Shown here in pieces: positions 1 to 12,824 of a stretch of 64,000 nucleotides of DNA. The translations under genes and the position numbers were made by a program. Source of the DNA: Deinandra increscens subsp. villosa (taxonomy: Eukaryota; Streptophyta; Magnoliopsida; Asterales; Asteraceae); assembly GCA_039602395.1 (NCBI GenBank), contig JBCNJP010000019.1:1880265-1944264 (forward strand), read 5' to 3'. The notes beneath the pieces are model-generated. The model did not search any database, was not told where the DNA came from, and saw only the letters and a program-made list of their open reading frames with translations. Position 1 is the first letter of the stretch; every line of letters starts with the position of its first letter.

Positions 1-101
1 TGCTACTATCTGTCACATTTACAAACTGCTAAATTAACAATACATATTCTTATATCACCATTATTTCTCATAACTAAATCTGAGTAATCTTAAATTCTTA
101 A

Positions 102-552
102 TTAACCACAAGTGGTACAGTTGCAAGTCTTGGGGACGAAAGCACACACACCAAACGGCTTATTTGGAAGCTGACACTCTATGCCAAAACAACAAGGCAT
201 ATTTGAACATGTGGAAGGATCAGTTGCCAAAACACAGCATCTACACATCAAGCACACCTGAAATGGCCCAAGATTCCTCCGCCGCCCTCCTCCGTCCATT
301 TCGGCCGCCACCCGATATTCCCTCCTCCCCATTGCCACCGGCACCGGCATGTCATCTTTACTCGGATTTTGTTGTTCTATGAAACCTGCATGTTTATTGA
401 ATTAGAAATGATCGATAAAATAACATACTCAGTAAAATCTCGCTCTAGGTCCGGGATTAAATAGGTGATTGAGAAGGTGACTTGCCTGAAGTTGATTGGA
501 AGATGAAGAGAAGCATGAAGAGGATGGGAGTGATGTGTTTGATGGGTTCCAT
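102..552 (-). CDS. Small secreted cysteine-rich protein, two exons
   Basis: Exon 1 is 486-552 and exon 2 is 102-376; joined they give 113 residues. Exon 1 encodes a hydrophobic signal peptide (MEPIKHITPILFMLLFIFQS). Exon 2 encodes a Cys-rich C-terminus with a CLMCRCC cluster, then PCCFGIECQLPNKPFGVCAF, ending CNCTTCG. I know this CC-x-I-x-CxLPxKPFGxCxF pattern from a conserved family of small plant proteins of unknown function. The exons join in frame only if the intron (377-485) uses a GC donor (AG|GCAAGT) with a normal AG acceptor. The protein is probably secreted and disulphide-bonded. No function is assigned. The join is inferred from phase and the signal peptide, not from transcripts. 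Confidence 0.72.
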
Positions 553-2764
553 GAGAATAATTAGGAGGCACAGAGAGAGAAAGACATGGAGATTTGAGTG
601 AATATATGTGGTGTAGAGAGGTCAGAGAGAAAGTAGGGGTAGTGAAGGAATCTTGATGTGAACATTGAACAAGCCTCTCTGTCACTTCTTGATGTTTGTA
701 TACTTTGATGCTTACTTTCACTTACTTGGTGCACATAACTTTTATTTTGTTAAAATGGTTATTATACTATTATATATATATAAATATATATATTATATTT
801 ACCTAATTAAGAATATATACCTAATTAAGAATACGACATTAATAGAACATTCTCATGTTAAAAGTGATTTGTGTAGAGATAGATTTAAATAAAAGGTCTA
901 ATAAATGATTAAGAGTTTCTGACATACGTCTTTTTATTATTTTTAATGTGGAGGGGGAAGAGGTTTTTTTAATTTAGTTATTTTGTTTTATGATTAGATC
1001 ATTGTATTTTATGTTCAGATCACTATGTCTTGTGTTTCAAGTCGATATGTTTTATGTTTTTAACTCATTTTATGTTATTTTGTTGTTATTTTTTATGTAT
1101 TAGATATATTTGTACTATTGTGTTTTACATATTAGAAGTATACAATGATGTTATTTTACAATTATGTTGTTTAAAACTAATAATTTTAGTAAAAAAAACA
1201 CAACACCGAGGAAAAAGACACAATGACGCACTAAAAACACTTAGAGCGGTAAAAAAAATTAAAAAATATAATTTTATATATAGCAACACTGCACTCGTTT
1301 TATGCATAAAACACTCGTTTTTATGGTGAAATTAAAAAAAATAGTGTCGTATTTAAAAGTTATGAACGTTTAGAAAAATAGTGAAACTTGATAAAGAGTT
1401 AACAAAAGTTGCTAAGACTAAAAATGCCCCCCCCCCCCCCCCCACACACACACACAAAAAAAAAAAAATCTTCACCAATTTAATTTCAACCATTGATTAG
1501 ATCTTAATAATATAATGAATCTAATGGTCACAATCTCTTCTTAGACTAACTCAACCCTTGTCTTATATATTTATTCTATTAAATCTAGAAATTGTTGTTC
1601 TATTAAACCGGTTTTTTAAAATGTAAGTCACGCTAAATGATGAAGAACTTGATACATACAACACTTCAATTTAGTTTCTTTTAGATAAATCTAGTTTGAT
1701 TGAAACTTATATTTATGTTTTTTTTATAAGTGTAATTTGATTAGGACTTTATTGAAGTTTTTTTTATATTTATCGTGTTTGAAAGCTTATAAAGTGTATA
1801 TTATAAATTTACAGGTTTGAATAGTCAATTCAATCCGGTTTGACCTTCTGGGTCAACCTTTTCTGACACAACTCCGGTCCGGTTTAAAATTCTGGTTTTA
1901 AAACATTAAAGAAAATGTTATACTATTTATATTATGAGTTGAATTGAATATGAATAAGTTAATATGAAATTCGAAGTATTTAAATAGATATATTAATATT
2001 AATTCAATAATCAAATAATTATTATATTTTATAGAAATACACAGGAATATCACTATATACGGGGTGTGTTTTTCATTATATTATCTCTTTGATTTATCTA
2101 CTCGCTCTTTGAATTTTTTAAATAATAATATGAAGTATCATATTGTTTAAAATAAATCTCAAACATAATAAAATCTATAATTACTCTTGTTAGCTTATGT
2201 CCACATTTACTCTAGTGAATATATATCACAGATACTTTATTACTCTAGTTAACTTATATCCATATTTAGTCTAGTTTGTTTATATCATAGATAGTTTAAT
2301 GGCTAAGGTCATTCTTGTAAATTTGTAATTCTTAACACATATTGATTATACAATGTTTTTTTTTTCCTTTAAATTATTTTGTTTTATGTGGATCAAGTAA
2401 GTCATTTATAATGTACTTTTAAAGCACATAACTTTTATTTAAAAAATTAAAATACTATTCCAATAAGTATAGTTTAATTATTAGGCCCCAACTTTAGACA
2501 AGAATGGCATCATTAAAAGTTTAAAACTATTCATTATGCTTTAAAACAAATAGAACAAGATGCAATAGCATTATGCAACTTCAAAGCCATTTAGAAACCA
2601 ACAGCAAATCTCAAACCATGACCTACATCATCATACCATCACAATCATGTACAAGCATCATCATCATCATTATATCATGATCTCAAGTACCAATCAGTTA
2701 ACAAACACACACTTGAAAGAAAATTTACAAAACTACCTCCATAAAACAATATTTCACATTTTTC
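553..2764. other. Intergenic region, AT-rich
   Basis: This lies between the 5' end of the Cys-rich gene and the 3' end of PBL8. The first 170 bases would carry the leader and promoter of the Cys-rich gene; a TATATATA-rich stretch sits near 770-800. The rest is AT-rich, with one compound microsatellite and no coding frame I can support. Confidence 0.6.
1427..1468. repeat. Compound microsatellite: C17, then (CA)n, then A-run
   Basis: A run of 17 C is followed directly by about six CA units and then about 13 A. The homopolymer lengths are likely to be unreliable in an assembly. Confidence 0.9.
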
Positions 2765-5700
2765 TCATCTGACCCGACAAGCAGCCGGGGGTCCGGGGGA
2801 ACAACTCGGGTTGGCGGACCGACACCCGGCACCCGCCCCAACAGTTTGAACAAACTTATGATGCATCTGGTAAGCCGGGTGACTACCCGGACGGCCCACA
2901 CTCGTTAAGGAAGATGATAACGTCACTTCATTTGAGCAACTGCTGCTGGTTTGTAAAGGCTCTAAAGTCTCAACCACATCACTCATTAATGGTCTTGCTT
3001 TCGGATTCTGGCTTAGACAGTAGTATGCTAAGCTGCAAGCTTTTTGAGCTCCTCGAACTGAATATTGACTTTCTAACCTCGGGTCGATGATTTGGAGTAG
3101 TTTCCGTTTGTCGTTTAGTTTGGGCCGGGCCCAGTCCACTAAGCTCTGTTCTTTGCTTGGTCTTGTTTTGTCGACGGATTTCCTTCCTGTTAGTAACTCC
3201 AGAAGAACAACTCCAAAGCTGTATACATCACTCCTTGCTGTAAGGTGTCCTGCTCAGTGCATCATCACAACACAATCTTTCAGGTCAACAGAAAAGTCAA
3301 ACACAAATCAATTCAGAAGAACAACTATGAGGCATCCTCAATCGTGCCACCACACAAGATTAGACCAACAACACAAACTTCTGCAGCCCTTTAATGTGGA
3401 AGTGTCATAATGAGCGGGTCAGGCTAGCAGATAACAGATAACGGATCATAATGGGTACGCTTGGATTAGGCTGACCCACCAACACTTCTTGAGCTTTTTT
3501 TGTATATTGTAAATAATCAATGTATTGGACATGATTACAAAAACTATATTATCTTAATAATAGTGTATGCATTGGAATACATCATGAGAGGTGATTTTTG
3601 ACCTATTTAACAGGTTCAAATTTCAATATTGGGAAAATTCATCTATGATAGCATCAAAAGGTTCGTATTCTCTATCTCTAGATTTTAATAGGAAGAAGTA
3701 TTGGCCCCGAGGCCCTCACTATATCACACACTTTGTTAGAACCTAGAAGCGTATATGATATTATTTTTTGTTTGCACAACCATCTAGTCAAATTATAAAT
3801 CATATGCAAACTCCAACAGTCCAACGGGAGGAGCACTTTGATGTTTTTATTAGTGTTTCCCTAATTTGGAATTTTATTCTTTTTCCATTGGCCTAAGATT
3901 GTGTTGGCATGGTTTGTATTTAAAACTGAGGAGTAAATAGATTTGTTACATTGATTCAACATTGTATTCAGTTAGCACTCCACGTATGTGACACGTTTCG
4001 GGAGGATGTTCAAAATGTAAACAGAATCACATTTATGTGTATATACATATTGGGTTTTTAATATTGGTGTTTCGTAATGTATGAGACTTGGTATTTCATC
4101 CCAATGTCCCATATTTGTTGATCGAAGAAAAAAACACAAGTAGAAAGTTATGATATATTTTTTTTATTTGGAAACAGAATCACATAGAAACGAAAATGTA
4201 AGATGTGCCCTCATCTCACCCTCCCTGGATCCTATTATTGAGTGGGATTTGGTGGGTATGTTTATTTGTTTTGGGATTTTACTTGGTATGTTTGTTTGTT
4301 TTAATGCAACGAGAATGCAAGGAAATATTTTGGGGTATAATGTATGTGTACCTAAGCAAATATGAGTACATAACTGGTCGTATCTTTGATAATGGGATAA
4401 TTTTTAATTTAGGATTCTATACAAGGTACCCTGAACTCTTAGAAGTTAGAAGTTAAATACATGTCCCACAACCTTTTAATATACATTCCAAAAGAACAAT
4501 GATTACAACAAATGTGATTAATCATCCATCAAAAAGAAGCTTATTTACTTTTTAAATCAATTTTAACACCATGATAGTATGATACTTTTGATGTCCCACT
4601 TCTCGATTGCATGTTCCATTGTATATAAAAAGACAGTTTTCAACTGGTCTTTCATAAACAACGATCCTAATCAATTTATCTAAGTTAAGTAAAAGTCCTG
4701 ATTTTAAGAGATCTGTTAAAACAAGAAAGCACAGTAATAGCTTATGAGCTGAAACGATTACTGGATGCTGAAAGCCATACCAGTCATAACATATTCAGGA
4801 GCAGCATAGCCATAGGTACCCATAACCCTAGTTGATACATGCGTCTCGTCTCCTTGTGGGCCAGCTTTTGCAAGACCAAAATCAGATAACTTGGCTGTAT
4901 AATCCTGCACATACACAGTACTTATTAGCCATCAAGCAACTATTCCAGACATTTAAACACAAATAATAATAATAATAATTCTCAAAGCACTTACTGAGTC
5001 CAACAAAATGTTAGAAGTCTTGAAGTCCCTATATATTACAGGTCTTTCAGCATTGTGAAGAAAGGCAAGGCCTTTGGCTGCCCCAAGAGCGATCATCATT
5101 CTTGTTGACCACGATAATGGTACACTTGTTTCTGAATACCTCAAAAAAGCACTTCAATTAAGTTAAGAAAACAAAAATAAAAACAAAACCTAGGAAAGAA
5201 GAAGGCAGAGGTAACTATGGATTTAGCATATTTGACACACATCTAACCATTTAAAGTGTCAAGAACAATTGAAGCATTCACATTAACTGATTCATCTGTA
5301 GTAGACAACATAGAAGATAGATACAGTCATAATAATATAGTATTATCTTCAACTGCTTACTCTAAAACCTACTGCAACTACATACACAAAAAGAACACGT
5401 GTACAAGAAAGAGCATATAAACAGGTGCAGCATATTTTATTTTTTTAGAGAGTTTCAATACGTAGGCAATAGTAATAATGGTAATAGTAACAACCATACA
5501 AATAATACTCCCTCCATCCCAAAGTTGCCAAAACTTTTCATTCTAGGATCCAACTTAATTCAACTTTCCTCTTGGATAAGATTCCTATCCATATCCACCT
5601 ATTTGACAATTAGTAACCATTGCAAGATATAGGTGACAACGACTTTGGTCCATGATTCTTTTTAATTGCTAGGCCCTTTTAGGCATTTCATTATTAGTCA

Positions 5701-8700
5701 AAGACTCTCCCTTAAAGTATGTGGTCAAACCCTTACTTTTAATGCAACTTAGTCATAATATAGAAACCAGAGAGTGACACAACATGGAAGGGCTAGATGA
5801 CCAGCAAAGGGTTGAATAACCAATGGTAGTGCAAAAACAAAAAGGGTGTTAGATAACAAGCATAGAGCAAGAAGTAGGGGCTGTAAACGAACCTAATGTG
5901 TGAATCGTTCGACAGGAAATTCGTTTACATTCGTTCGTTTAATAAATCAGCGAACCCGCCAGGAAACTCCGTTCGGTTAATTAAATGAACGAACACGAAC
6001 ATAGGTCATGTTCGTTCAATTACGTTCGTGAACGTTCGGTAATATGTCCCTTTATGTTCGTTTATTTAAATAGAAACCGTAGTTATTTGATTCTTGTATC
6101 TTGTTAAAACGTAGTTATTTGAAACTTAGATTTTTGAGGAGTTATTTTGGTTTAATTATGTTTATGATTATTATTTCTAACTTGGGCATTGTATTGGGAT
6201 AATTATGTTTATAATTATTATGTCGAGTGCTTAACTTTATACTTATTTATTAAGGTGTTTATGTCTAATGTTTGGTTTTATAAATGTTAATTTTTAAAAA
6301 TGTTATATGTTTGTTTCCGTCCGGGAAATGTTCGTGGACGTGTTCAAATCCTTAATAAACGGACATGAAAAATTGCTTTCGTGAAACGTTTGTGGAATTA
6401 TAAAGTATGTCTCCAATTGATTGACATAAAAATTGGTTACCCGGTGTATTGCAGCTTTCATATAATGAGGAGCAATTCTACAGTCAATTGTAACATAAAG
6501 TTCTATTTGTAAACAAACACATCAGTCCAAAACTCCACATTAATTTTAATTTTAAAAAATGACAAAATTTTGAGAGGTCAAAGGTAGATCTCAAATGTAT
6601 CCAAACAAGAGTAGTGAAATCAAAATGGAAAACCAGTAATCAAGAGACAAGTTTGAAATGGAAACACTATCCAGAAATGTAGTTCTTCAATGTTGTCTTT
6701 ATTATTCTTTGTACATCTTAAATTCTTAACACAAAAAAGTAATCACTAACCCCACTCGCTAAGCCATCAAGAACCCTATTTCCACAAAAGAGAAGTTATT
6801 CAGCTAAGCTAAACTGTATTATATTGTCATATTTTTAGACGGTGTAGAGGAATGATAAAATCATACCCACATTCAAAATCATATTTTTTAAGTTATTTGT
6901 TAGAACTTGATGTACCATTAAGAAGTGACTTGTTATACAACAAGAATATTAGGTAGTAGTGAAGCACAAATAGACTGTTAAAAATGAAAGAAAGACCTGA
7001 TAGGTCGAATATAATTGAAGAATTTGACTCTTGCACAAAGCTATGTAAAGTCTGTTTGAGGTGTGCATAAGGGGTAGAGAGCAATGTATTGGGATGTTTT
7101 TATAGCAAATCTAGGCACATTCCTTATGCAACAAGGCTCTGCGCCTGGACTGCCAGTCGCTTATGGGCTTAGGTGTGCCTGGTACATACATGGGCTTTTG
7201 ACTGTTCTTTTCTGTGGAGCAAGTATGGACCCATGTGTATTATTTATGGAGTTCGATCGTTCCTTCTTCTTCAGCAAGAGTTCAAGACATGTTATGAAAT
7301 ATAGAAGTTAAGGGAGCATTTCTGTAGCTGTCGAATATAAAATTGAGGGACCTTTTCTGTAATTATCACTATAATAAGATTCTATGTGTAAAGTTAGTTA
7401 AGAAATCAGTATTAATATGGTTAATGCAACGAATAAGTCAATAAACCATCGATAACTACTTTCTCTCTCACTTATTCTCTTATCTACCTGTAACAAGACA
7501 TTAACCACACTTGTGATCTTTTCATTTATCAAGCCTTCAGACTTCAAGTGTATGTAATTATGTATGTAATTACATAATTGTTTATTAAATAGTATATATG
7601 TGTGTATAACCTTGATGGAGGACAAAAATAATTTGGAAACATAACATGATTTCAAAATCACTGTCTGGGTAGAGGGGATTTAGGAAGCATGATTAGTATA
7701 GATTATTTTATCATGCTTATCTATTCTATTTTCTAGCATTATCTATTTTATGTTTATTCCTATGCTTTTTAACATCTTTTTTTTATGATCTGCCTTATAT
7801 TCATGAACCCGCATGTGCCCTTTGTACCTTGAGCAGTGAGCCTTTAACAGAGATTATTTCAAATAGTTCAAATACCGTTAACCGTTAGCAGGATGAAATA
7901 TTACAATCAATGTGAGTATTAAAGTTACTATTACAACTAGCATGGCTGACGATGCTACACACTAATCATGCAGTACCGAAACTAAAATTAAAGGAGGAAT
8001 AACGTTAACTTACAGAAACAAATATCATGGAAGGAAAGTACGTACTTCGAAAGAGGTGATTTTCAAGGCTTCCACGAAACATAAACTCATAAACAAGCAA
8101 TCTGTGATCATCTTCACAACAATACCCAATCAATTTCACCAAATTAGGATGCCTGAGCTGACCAAGAAAATTAACTTCCGTCTGTCACCAAAAACACCAT
8201 TGCCCACATTAATACAGAATCAAAACAACTTAATGATTATTTTAAAAAAAGAGTAGCTTACAAGCCATTCTCTGTGGCCTTGAAGACCCTCCTTATTGAG
8301 AACCTTAACAGCAACAGGCAGAGATTTGAGCCCTACCCTAACATTCTCATCAATATAACCCTTGTAAACGGTTCCGAAACCCCCTTCCCCAAGTATGTAA
8401 TCAGACCTAAAGCTCTTGGTAATGGTTTCAAGCTCAAACAAAGTGAAGGCAATAACATGAGTATACAGCAGCGAGTTATTCCTAAAATCCTCAATACCGT
8501 TCAGATTATTACGAGGCGTTGAAGGATCACTCAGATCCGAAATCGACCGACTGTTCTTCTTAACCAAACCCTGGTTTTTACCAGGCACCACCTGTAACTG
8601 CTTAACTGTCCATAATCATAATCAATCAATCAATCAATCAATCAATTACAACATGTTATGACTTATGAAGTTATGATAGATTGATAGAATATGCACATTG

Positions 8701-8902
8701 AATTGACGTGAAAACGAAGCAACAAATAAAACGCACAATAATTCAAATTCACGCTAACGATGAAAAGGCGAGACCTAGATCTGGAACTAATACTGAAAAG
8801 TAAAGGAATAGGGAGAGAGAAAAAAAGGTAAAAAGGAAAGCGACCTTGATGATGAGCGTCTGAAGCGACGGCAGATTCTTCGCGAGTACCGCAGTTACCC
8901 AT
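2765..8902 (-). CDS. PBL8: Receptor-like cytoplasmic kinase PBL8 (RLCK VII), complete
   Basis: Six exons: 8845-8902, 8262-8605, 8046-8181, 4995-5131, 4781-4904, 2765-3249. They total 1284 bp, 427 residues, with GT-AG junctions and consistent phases. The N-terminus MGNCGTRE has Gly2 and Cys4 for myristoylation and palmitoylation, so a plasma-membrane-anchored cytoplasmic Ser/Thr kinase is expected. Catalytic motifs: glycine loop GEGGFGTV (92-99), Lys120 in VAVKVLN, catalytic loop YRDFK (213-217, RD type), DFG (233-235), and activation segment THVSTRVMGTYGYAAPEY (246-263). The tail VVETLEPLQ and the end SPGPPAACRVR match Arabidopsis PBL8 (At5g01020) as I remember it. RLCK VII kinases relay signals from surface receptors; PBL8's own pathway is not shown here. 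Exon 2 starts at the acceptor before TTAAGCAG, since only that keeps phase with exon 1. Intron 3 is about 2.9 kb. Confidence 0.93.
5875..6065. repeat. GTTCGTTCG-rich dispersed repeat in PBL8 intron 3
   Basis: The stretch is packed with GTTCG and CGAAC words, such as TTCGTTCGTTTAATAAA and AACGAACACGAACATAGG. It is typical of a dispersed plant repeat. Copy B keeps a shortened version near 22805-22945. The parent element is not recognised. Confidence 0.5.
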
Positions 8903-9060
8903 AGTATCTCATTCTTCGCCGGAGCTCAGTGGCTGCTCCTCCGTAGGCGGCGGCGGCGGCGGCGGGAGTTACGGCGGTGGATTTGTAGTGTAGCGGAAGG
9001 AAGGTGTGATTCCCGAAATGAAACACGCTGGCTGTCGGTCAGTCACAGTCGCTCGTTTCT
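8903..9060 (-). promoter_or_regulatory. PBL8 leader with GGC/GCC repeat
   Basis: Directly upstream of the PBL8 start is a GC-rich stretch with a (GGC)n tract near 8948-8965, unusual in this AT-rich window. Copy B has a shorter tract at about 26488-26501. It is probably 5' untranslated leader. The transcription start is not visible from sequence. Confidence 0.45.
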
Positions 9061-9255
9061 GACTACAAACTCACCTGCTTCTTTCTTCGGTATCATCGTC
9101 AAATAATCCGTTTCCTTTTTTTCCGTATTATCTTACAAAACTTTTTTCGTAACTCAAAATGATATAAAATAATAAATTTTATTTATATGTGTATCCTTTC
9201 CTAAAATAAATTCACTTGTATATGAGATTAGGAGAGCACACATTTGTAGGTTTTA

Positions 9256-10145
9256 CTAGATTTTAACCCGCGCGTTGCGCGGAGGTGTTTAAGAATGACG
9301 TCATAATGTTATCAAAATTGCAATTATGGCTTCGTTCATCTCAACGCGATCTGATTTGGTTGTGTTCTTGTTGTTTTAATTGTTCTGATAACACGGGTAG
9401 ATAAAACAATTAACCTGCTACACCATCAACAACATAAAATATTGGTGATCAATGGAGGTTAACGTGGGCATAACGTAAACACACAAAGCCATTACATTAC
9501 TTTAAAAATAGGTGGAGGAAAACGAAAAAAGAAAACATTGAATGACCAAAATTACTTATAAAATTGTGACCAAATCATATTTACCATTTAAAAGTTTACA
9601 TTACACAACCATAATAAAAATATAGAAAGTAAAAAAAAATATATAAAATAAAATAATCTAAATGGAGGTTAACGCTGTGATAACGCAAACACACAAAACC
9701 ATAGCAATGGAGGTTACCGCTATGATAACGTGAATATTGCATTTGTAATATGCAAACATAATATAAATTGTTCGTAATCAATGGAGGTTACCACTGGGAT
9801 AGCACGAACACACAAAATTGGTGGTCAACGGAGGTTACCGCTAGGATAACGCGAACACACAAAACCATTGCACTGATTTAACGCTACTTTTATGAAAAAA
9901 ATCATAAATATTATTTAATAAATTCAAAATATTTTTATATTAATAAACTTTTTTAAAAAAATCATAATATCGTTTAACAAAAAATATTGAATAATTTTTA
10001 TTAATTTAATATATAAAAACTATTAAAATATTGCTTGTTGATTAAACTATTAAAATATTACATGTTGATTATTTTAATATATATAAATTAATAAAATATT
10101 GTTGCTTGGTGACCAAGCAATGTTGGTAATTGTAATATATAAGAA
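9256..10145 (-). mobile_element. Non-autonomous Helitron with internal minisatellite
   Basis: Copy B lacks this block: its sequence runs straight across at 26797. Read on the minus strand the element ends with hairpin CCGCGCAACGCGCGG, then GTTAAAATCTAG followed by T, the Helitron 3' pattern (hairpin, short spacer, CTRR, insertion before T). The 5' end is uncertain by a base or two (TCTT or TTCTT). Inside are five copies of a GGAGGTTAMCGC-type unit at 9454, 9664, 9709, 9783 and 9830. There is no RepHel coding capacity. Confidence 0.8.
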
Positions 10146-10620
10146 TTATATTTTAAGGAATTTGTATGTATAAAAATTATGATATTTTTAACTGCTTTAT
10201 AGAATTTAAACCCTTAAATATATCTTTATTATACAGAATTTGAACCTATAAATTTGTGATTAAGGAGACAATTTTACTATTAGGTTATCCTTTGAAGACT
10301 ATAAAGATAATAAACAATTAAGATGGTCTCACTTGTCTAAATTATGGTTAATTATGGTTGAAGCATGATAAGAAGTAACTTAGGGGAAAGTAGTTCATTA
10401 GTAGTATAAAAAAGGGTTGAATTGTCAATAAAATTATAAATTAATTTCTTCCTATATTTTTTTTTTCTCATATTAAGATCTACTACAAAATAAATGAAAT
10501 TAACAAAAAAGTTAGCAGTTCTAGAAGTCAAAATTCTATCTTAATAGGCTTATTAGTTAGCGATTGTTTGTGTTTGACTTTCTATTAATATTTGTAGATC
10601 ACTTATTACTTTATATGTTA
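10146..10620. other. AT-rich PBL8 upstream region
   Basis: This stretch is shared with copy B (about 26798-27259). Its right part (from about 10440) begins an old direct repeat that resumes after the Helitron. No gene is visible. Confidence 0.5.
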
Positions 10621-11514
10621 CTAGGTTAGTGACCCGTGTAATACACGGGTTGAATATTAGGTTCATAAGATGAGAGATTTGAAAATTATGAATAACATAA
10701 TTATAATTCATTATCAATTTTGGCTATGTTAAACCAGGGTTGAGTTTATCCAATTTTAAGAGCTATGGCAATATAAATTTTGTTTATCAAGTACTATATC
10801 CAGTAATTACAGTAATCATGTTTGATTGATATAATATTTTATTTTCGATGTTACAGTTTAGGTTAGATAATCGACCTTTAACCGACCAATGGTGCCATTT
10901 TTCAAATCTGGCTTTATAAAGCAGCAGGACCGCCGACACGGTCATTTTATGGTAGCTAATTAAAATAAATGATTTGTTAGACCATTAGAATAACTATTGA
11001 TATGGTGAATAATAATGAATATTTTAAAATAGAATAAAGTAACATACAATATTAAGAATTTTAACAATTACAACTTTCTTAGATAATTAAAATATTTATC
11101 ATAATGTATTTCAAACGTTAAAATAAATATGTATATAAATGTAAAAAGCAAAAGGAACATTGTGATATCAAGAAAACCCGATCAAAATAAAATTAAGCTA
11201 CATAATAATATACATAAAGTAAATTGTTACAACGATTGTTGTTCACATGAATAATAATTATTTTTATTGATTTTGTATAAATATCTAATTGTTAAAATGA
11301 AATAAAGTATGTATTATTGTATTAAATGTAATTTTGAATTGTACTTTGGAAAGTTTTTTGTATTAAATATAATGTTGAATTTTATTTTTGGAATGTAGTA
11401 ATAACTTTTTTGATATTCATTATGGTATTGACAAGTGGAATGATGATGTGGAGACCCTAGCAATGTGACATTTGGACACCACCTTATTGCTTTATTAGAA
11501 TGAAAGATGAAAGA
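10621..11514 (-). mobile_element. Non-autonomous Helitron with exact empty site in copy B
   Basis: Copy B reads TATGTTA|TGTTTTTCTT at 27259/27260; copy A has 894 bp at exactly that A/T dinucleotide. On the minus strand the insert starts TCTTTCATC and ends with hairpin ACCCGTGTATTACACGGGT, spacer CACTAAC and CTAG, flanked by A on the 5' side and T on the 3' side. These are all the hallmarks of a Helitron (5' TC, 3' hairpin about 11 nt from CTRR, AT target, no target duplication). It encodes no recognisable protein. Confidence 0.93.
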
Positions 11515-11950
11515 TGTTTTTCTTCTAACTTTGAATGAGTTAGACAAATAGTATTACCAAAAATATCACGTCGTAGTATGCAACCCTGTTAGTGGTGTCC
11601 TCATTAAGTGTTGTGAATGGGTGATCTAGACAAAGAAGGAATAAAGGTGTTGTAGACCTGTTTGGTGAAATGACATGACGGTTGTAGTTGGAACACCGCC
11701 TTAACCTTTGATATCACCCACCACTTTCGGTGACATGACACAATATGATAATCATAATATGAGGTCTCAATGTTAAATCATGACTCGAAGAAACAAAATA
11801 TAAGTGTCACAGGTTTATTTTTTGAGTCGTTTATTATACGGTGTTCAAAATTGTAAATCGTTTTAGTTAGACCTCATGTGAGTACACACTTTAAAAAAAA
11901 ATTGTTGTGCTAAGAAAATATAAATAAGGTGCAACATATGCATCACCATT
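11515..11950. repeat. Old direct repeat, unit 1
   Basis: This resembles 12963-13385: shared words include ATCACGTCGTAGTAT, TTTGATATCACCCACCACTTT, GACATGACA and GCAACATATGC. With the pre-Helitron part (10440-10620, resembling 12825-12962), each unit is about 0.6 kb. Both units occur in copies A and B, so this duplication is older than the segmental one. Confidence 0.7.
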
Positions 11951-11999
11951 ATACAATATACAAAATGCAATCTATTGTTTATATTAGTCTTTTGGTGGT

Positions 12000-12581
12000 G
12001 GATTTTAATAATCCAAGTTATTGTCTATTGGCATATATTAGTCTGTATTCCATTTATTCCCCATAATAAATTATAATTTTAAAGGTATTGGAATCTATTA
12101 AACTGCCGTTAAATGGTCACTAACACCGTTAAGTAAAATTTTCACTTTTTGATGAATTGCATCACAGTGGCGTCTTATTGACATTTTTTTGATGTATGTA
12201 AAGAAAAGTTTTCAGAAAACAACCAATCATGATTAAAAGCTACAAAAATCCTAAACTAAACCTTTTAATAAACAAAAGAAATTGCATTTGTTATTGTATG
12301 TTTTGATGCTATGAAGAAATGTTTTCTTTAAGATTTTTGTAGCTTTAATCATGATTGGTTGTTTTTTAAAAGTTTTTCTTCACATGCATTAAAAACATGT
12401 CACATAAGACGCCACTGTGATGCTCAGTAATTAAAAAGTAAAAATTTATTTAACAAAATTAGTGGTCATTTAACGGTTGTCTAATAGATTTCCAATACCT
12501 TTAAAATCTAGTTTATTGTAAGAAATAAATGAAATATGGATTAATATCGGCCAATAGGCAATACTGGAATTATTAAAATTC
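12000..12581. mobile_element. Foldback MITE, about 580 bp, copy A
   Basis: The two halves are long imperfect inverted repeats: ends GGATTTTAATAATCC and GGAATTATTAAAATTC, with inner arms such as GGTATTGGAATCTATT matched by AATAGATTTCCAATACC. It is shared with copy B at 28036-28617, so it was inserted before the duplication. No target duplication is obvious and the superfamily is not assigned. Confidence 0.72.
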
Positions 12582-12824
12582 AATATTCCTAATTTTAATT
12601 TCATATTATTTTCCTATGTGTTTATATTAATTTTAATTTCATATTATTATATATGTAGTTCCACGTGTCTATTTTTAGTTTTATTTATGTTATTGTTATA
12701 AGTTTTATTAAAAAAAAAGTCGATTAAAATATGTATGAGTTTGACGTTATAAAAGAATATTACGGTGATAACATATTCAAAAGCAAAAACAGCAAGACCA
12801 CGAAGCATAATGTGTAGAAGCACT

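Noticed and set aside
8586..8591. Starting PBL8 exon 2 at the AG just before GTGGTGCCTGG
   Set aside because: It breaks phase with exon 1 (which ends in phase 1); the acceptor at 8606 restores the frame and adds KQLQ.
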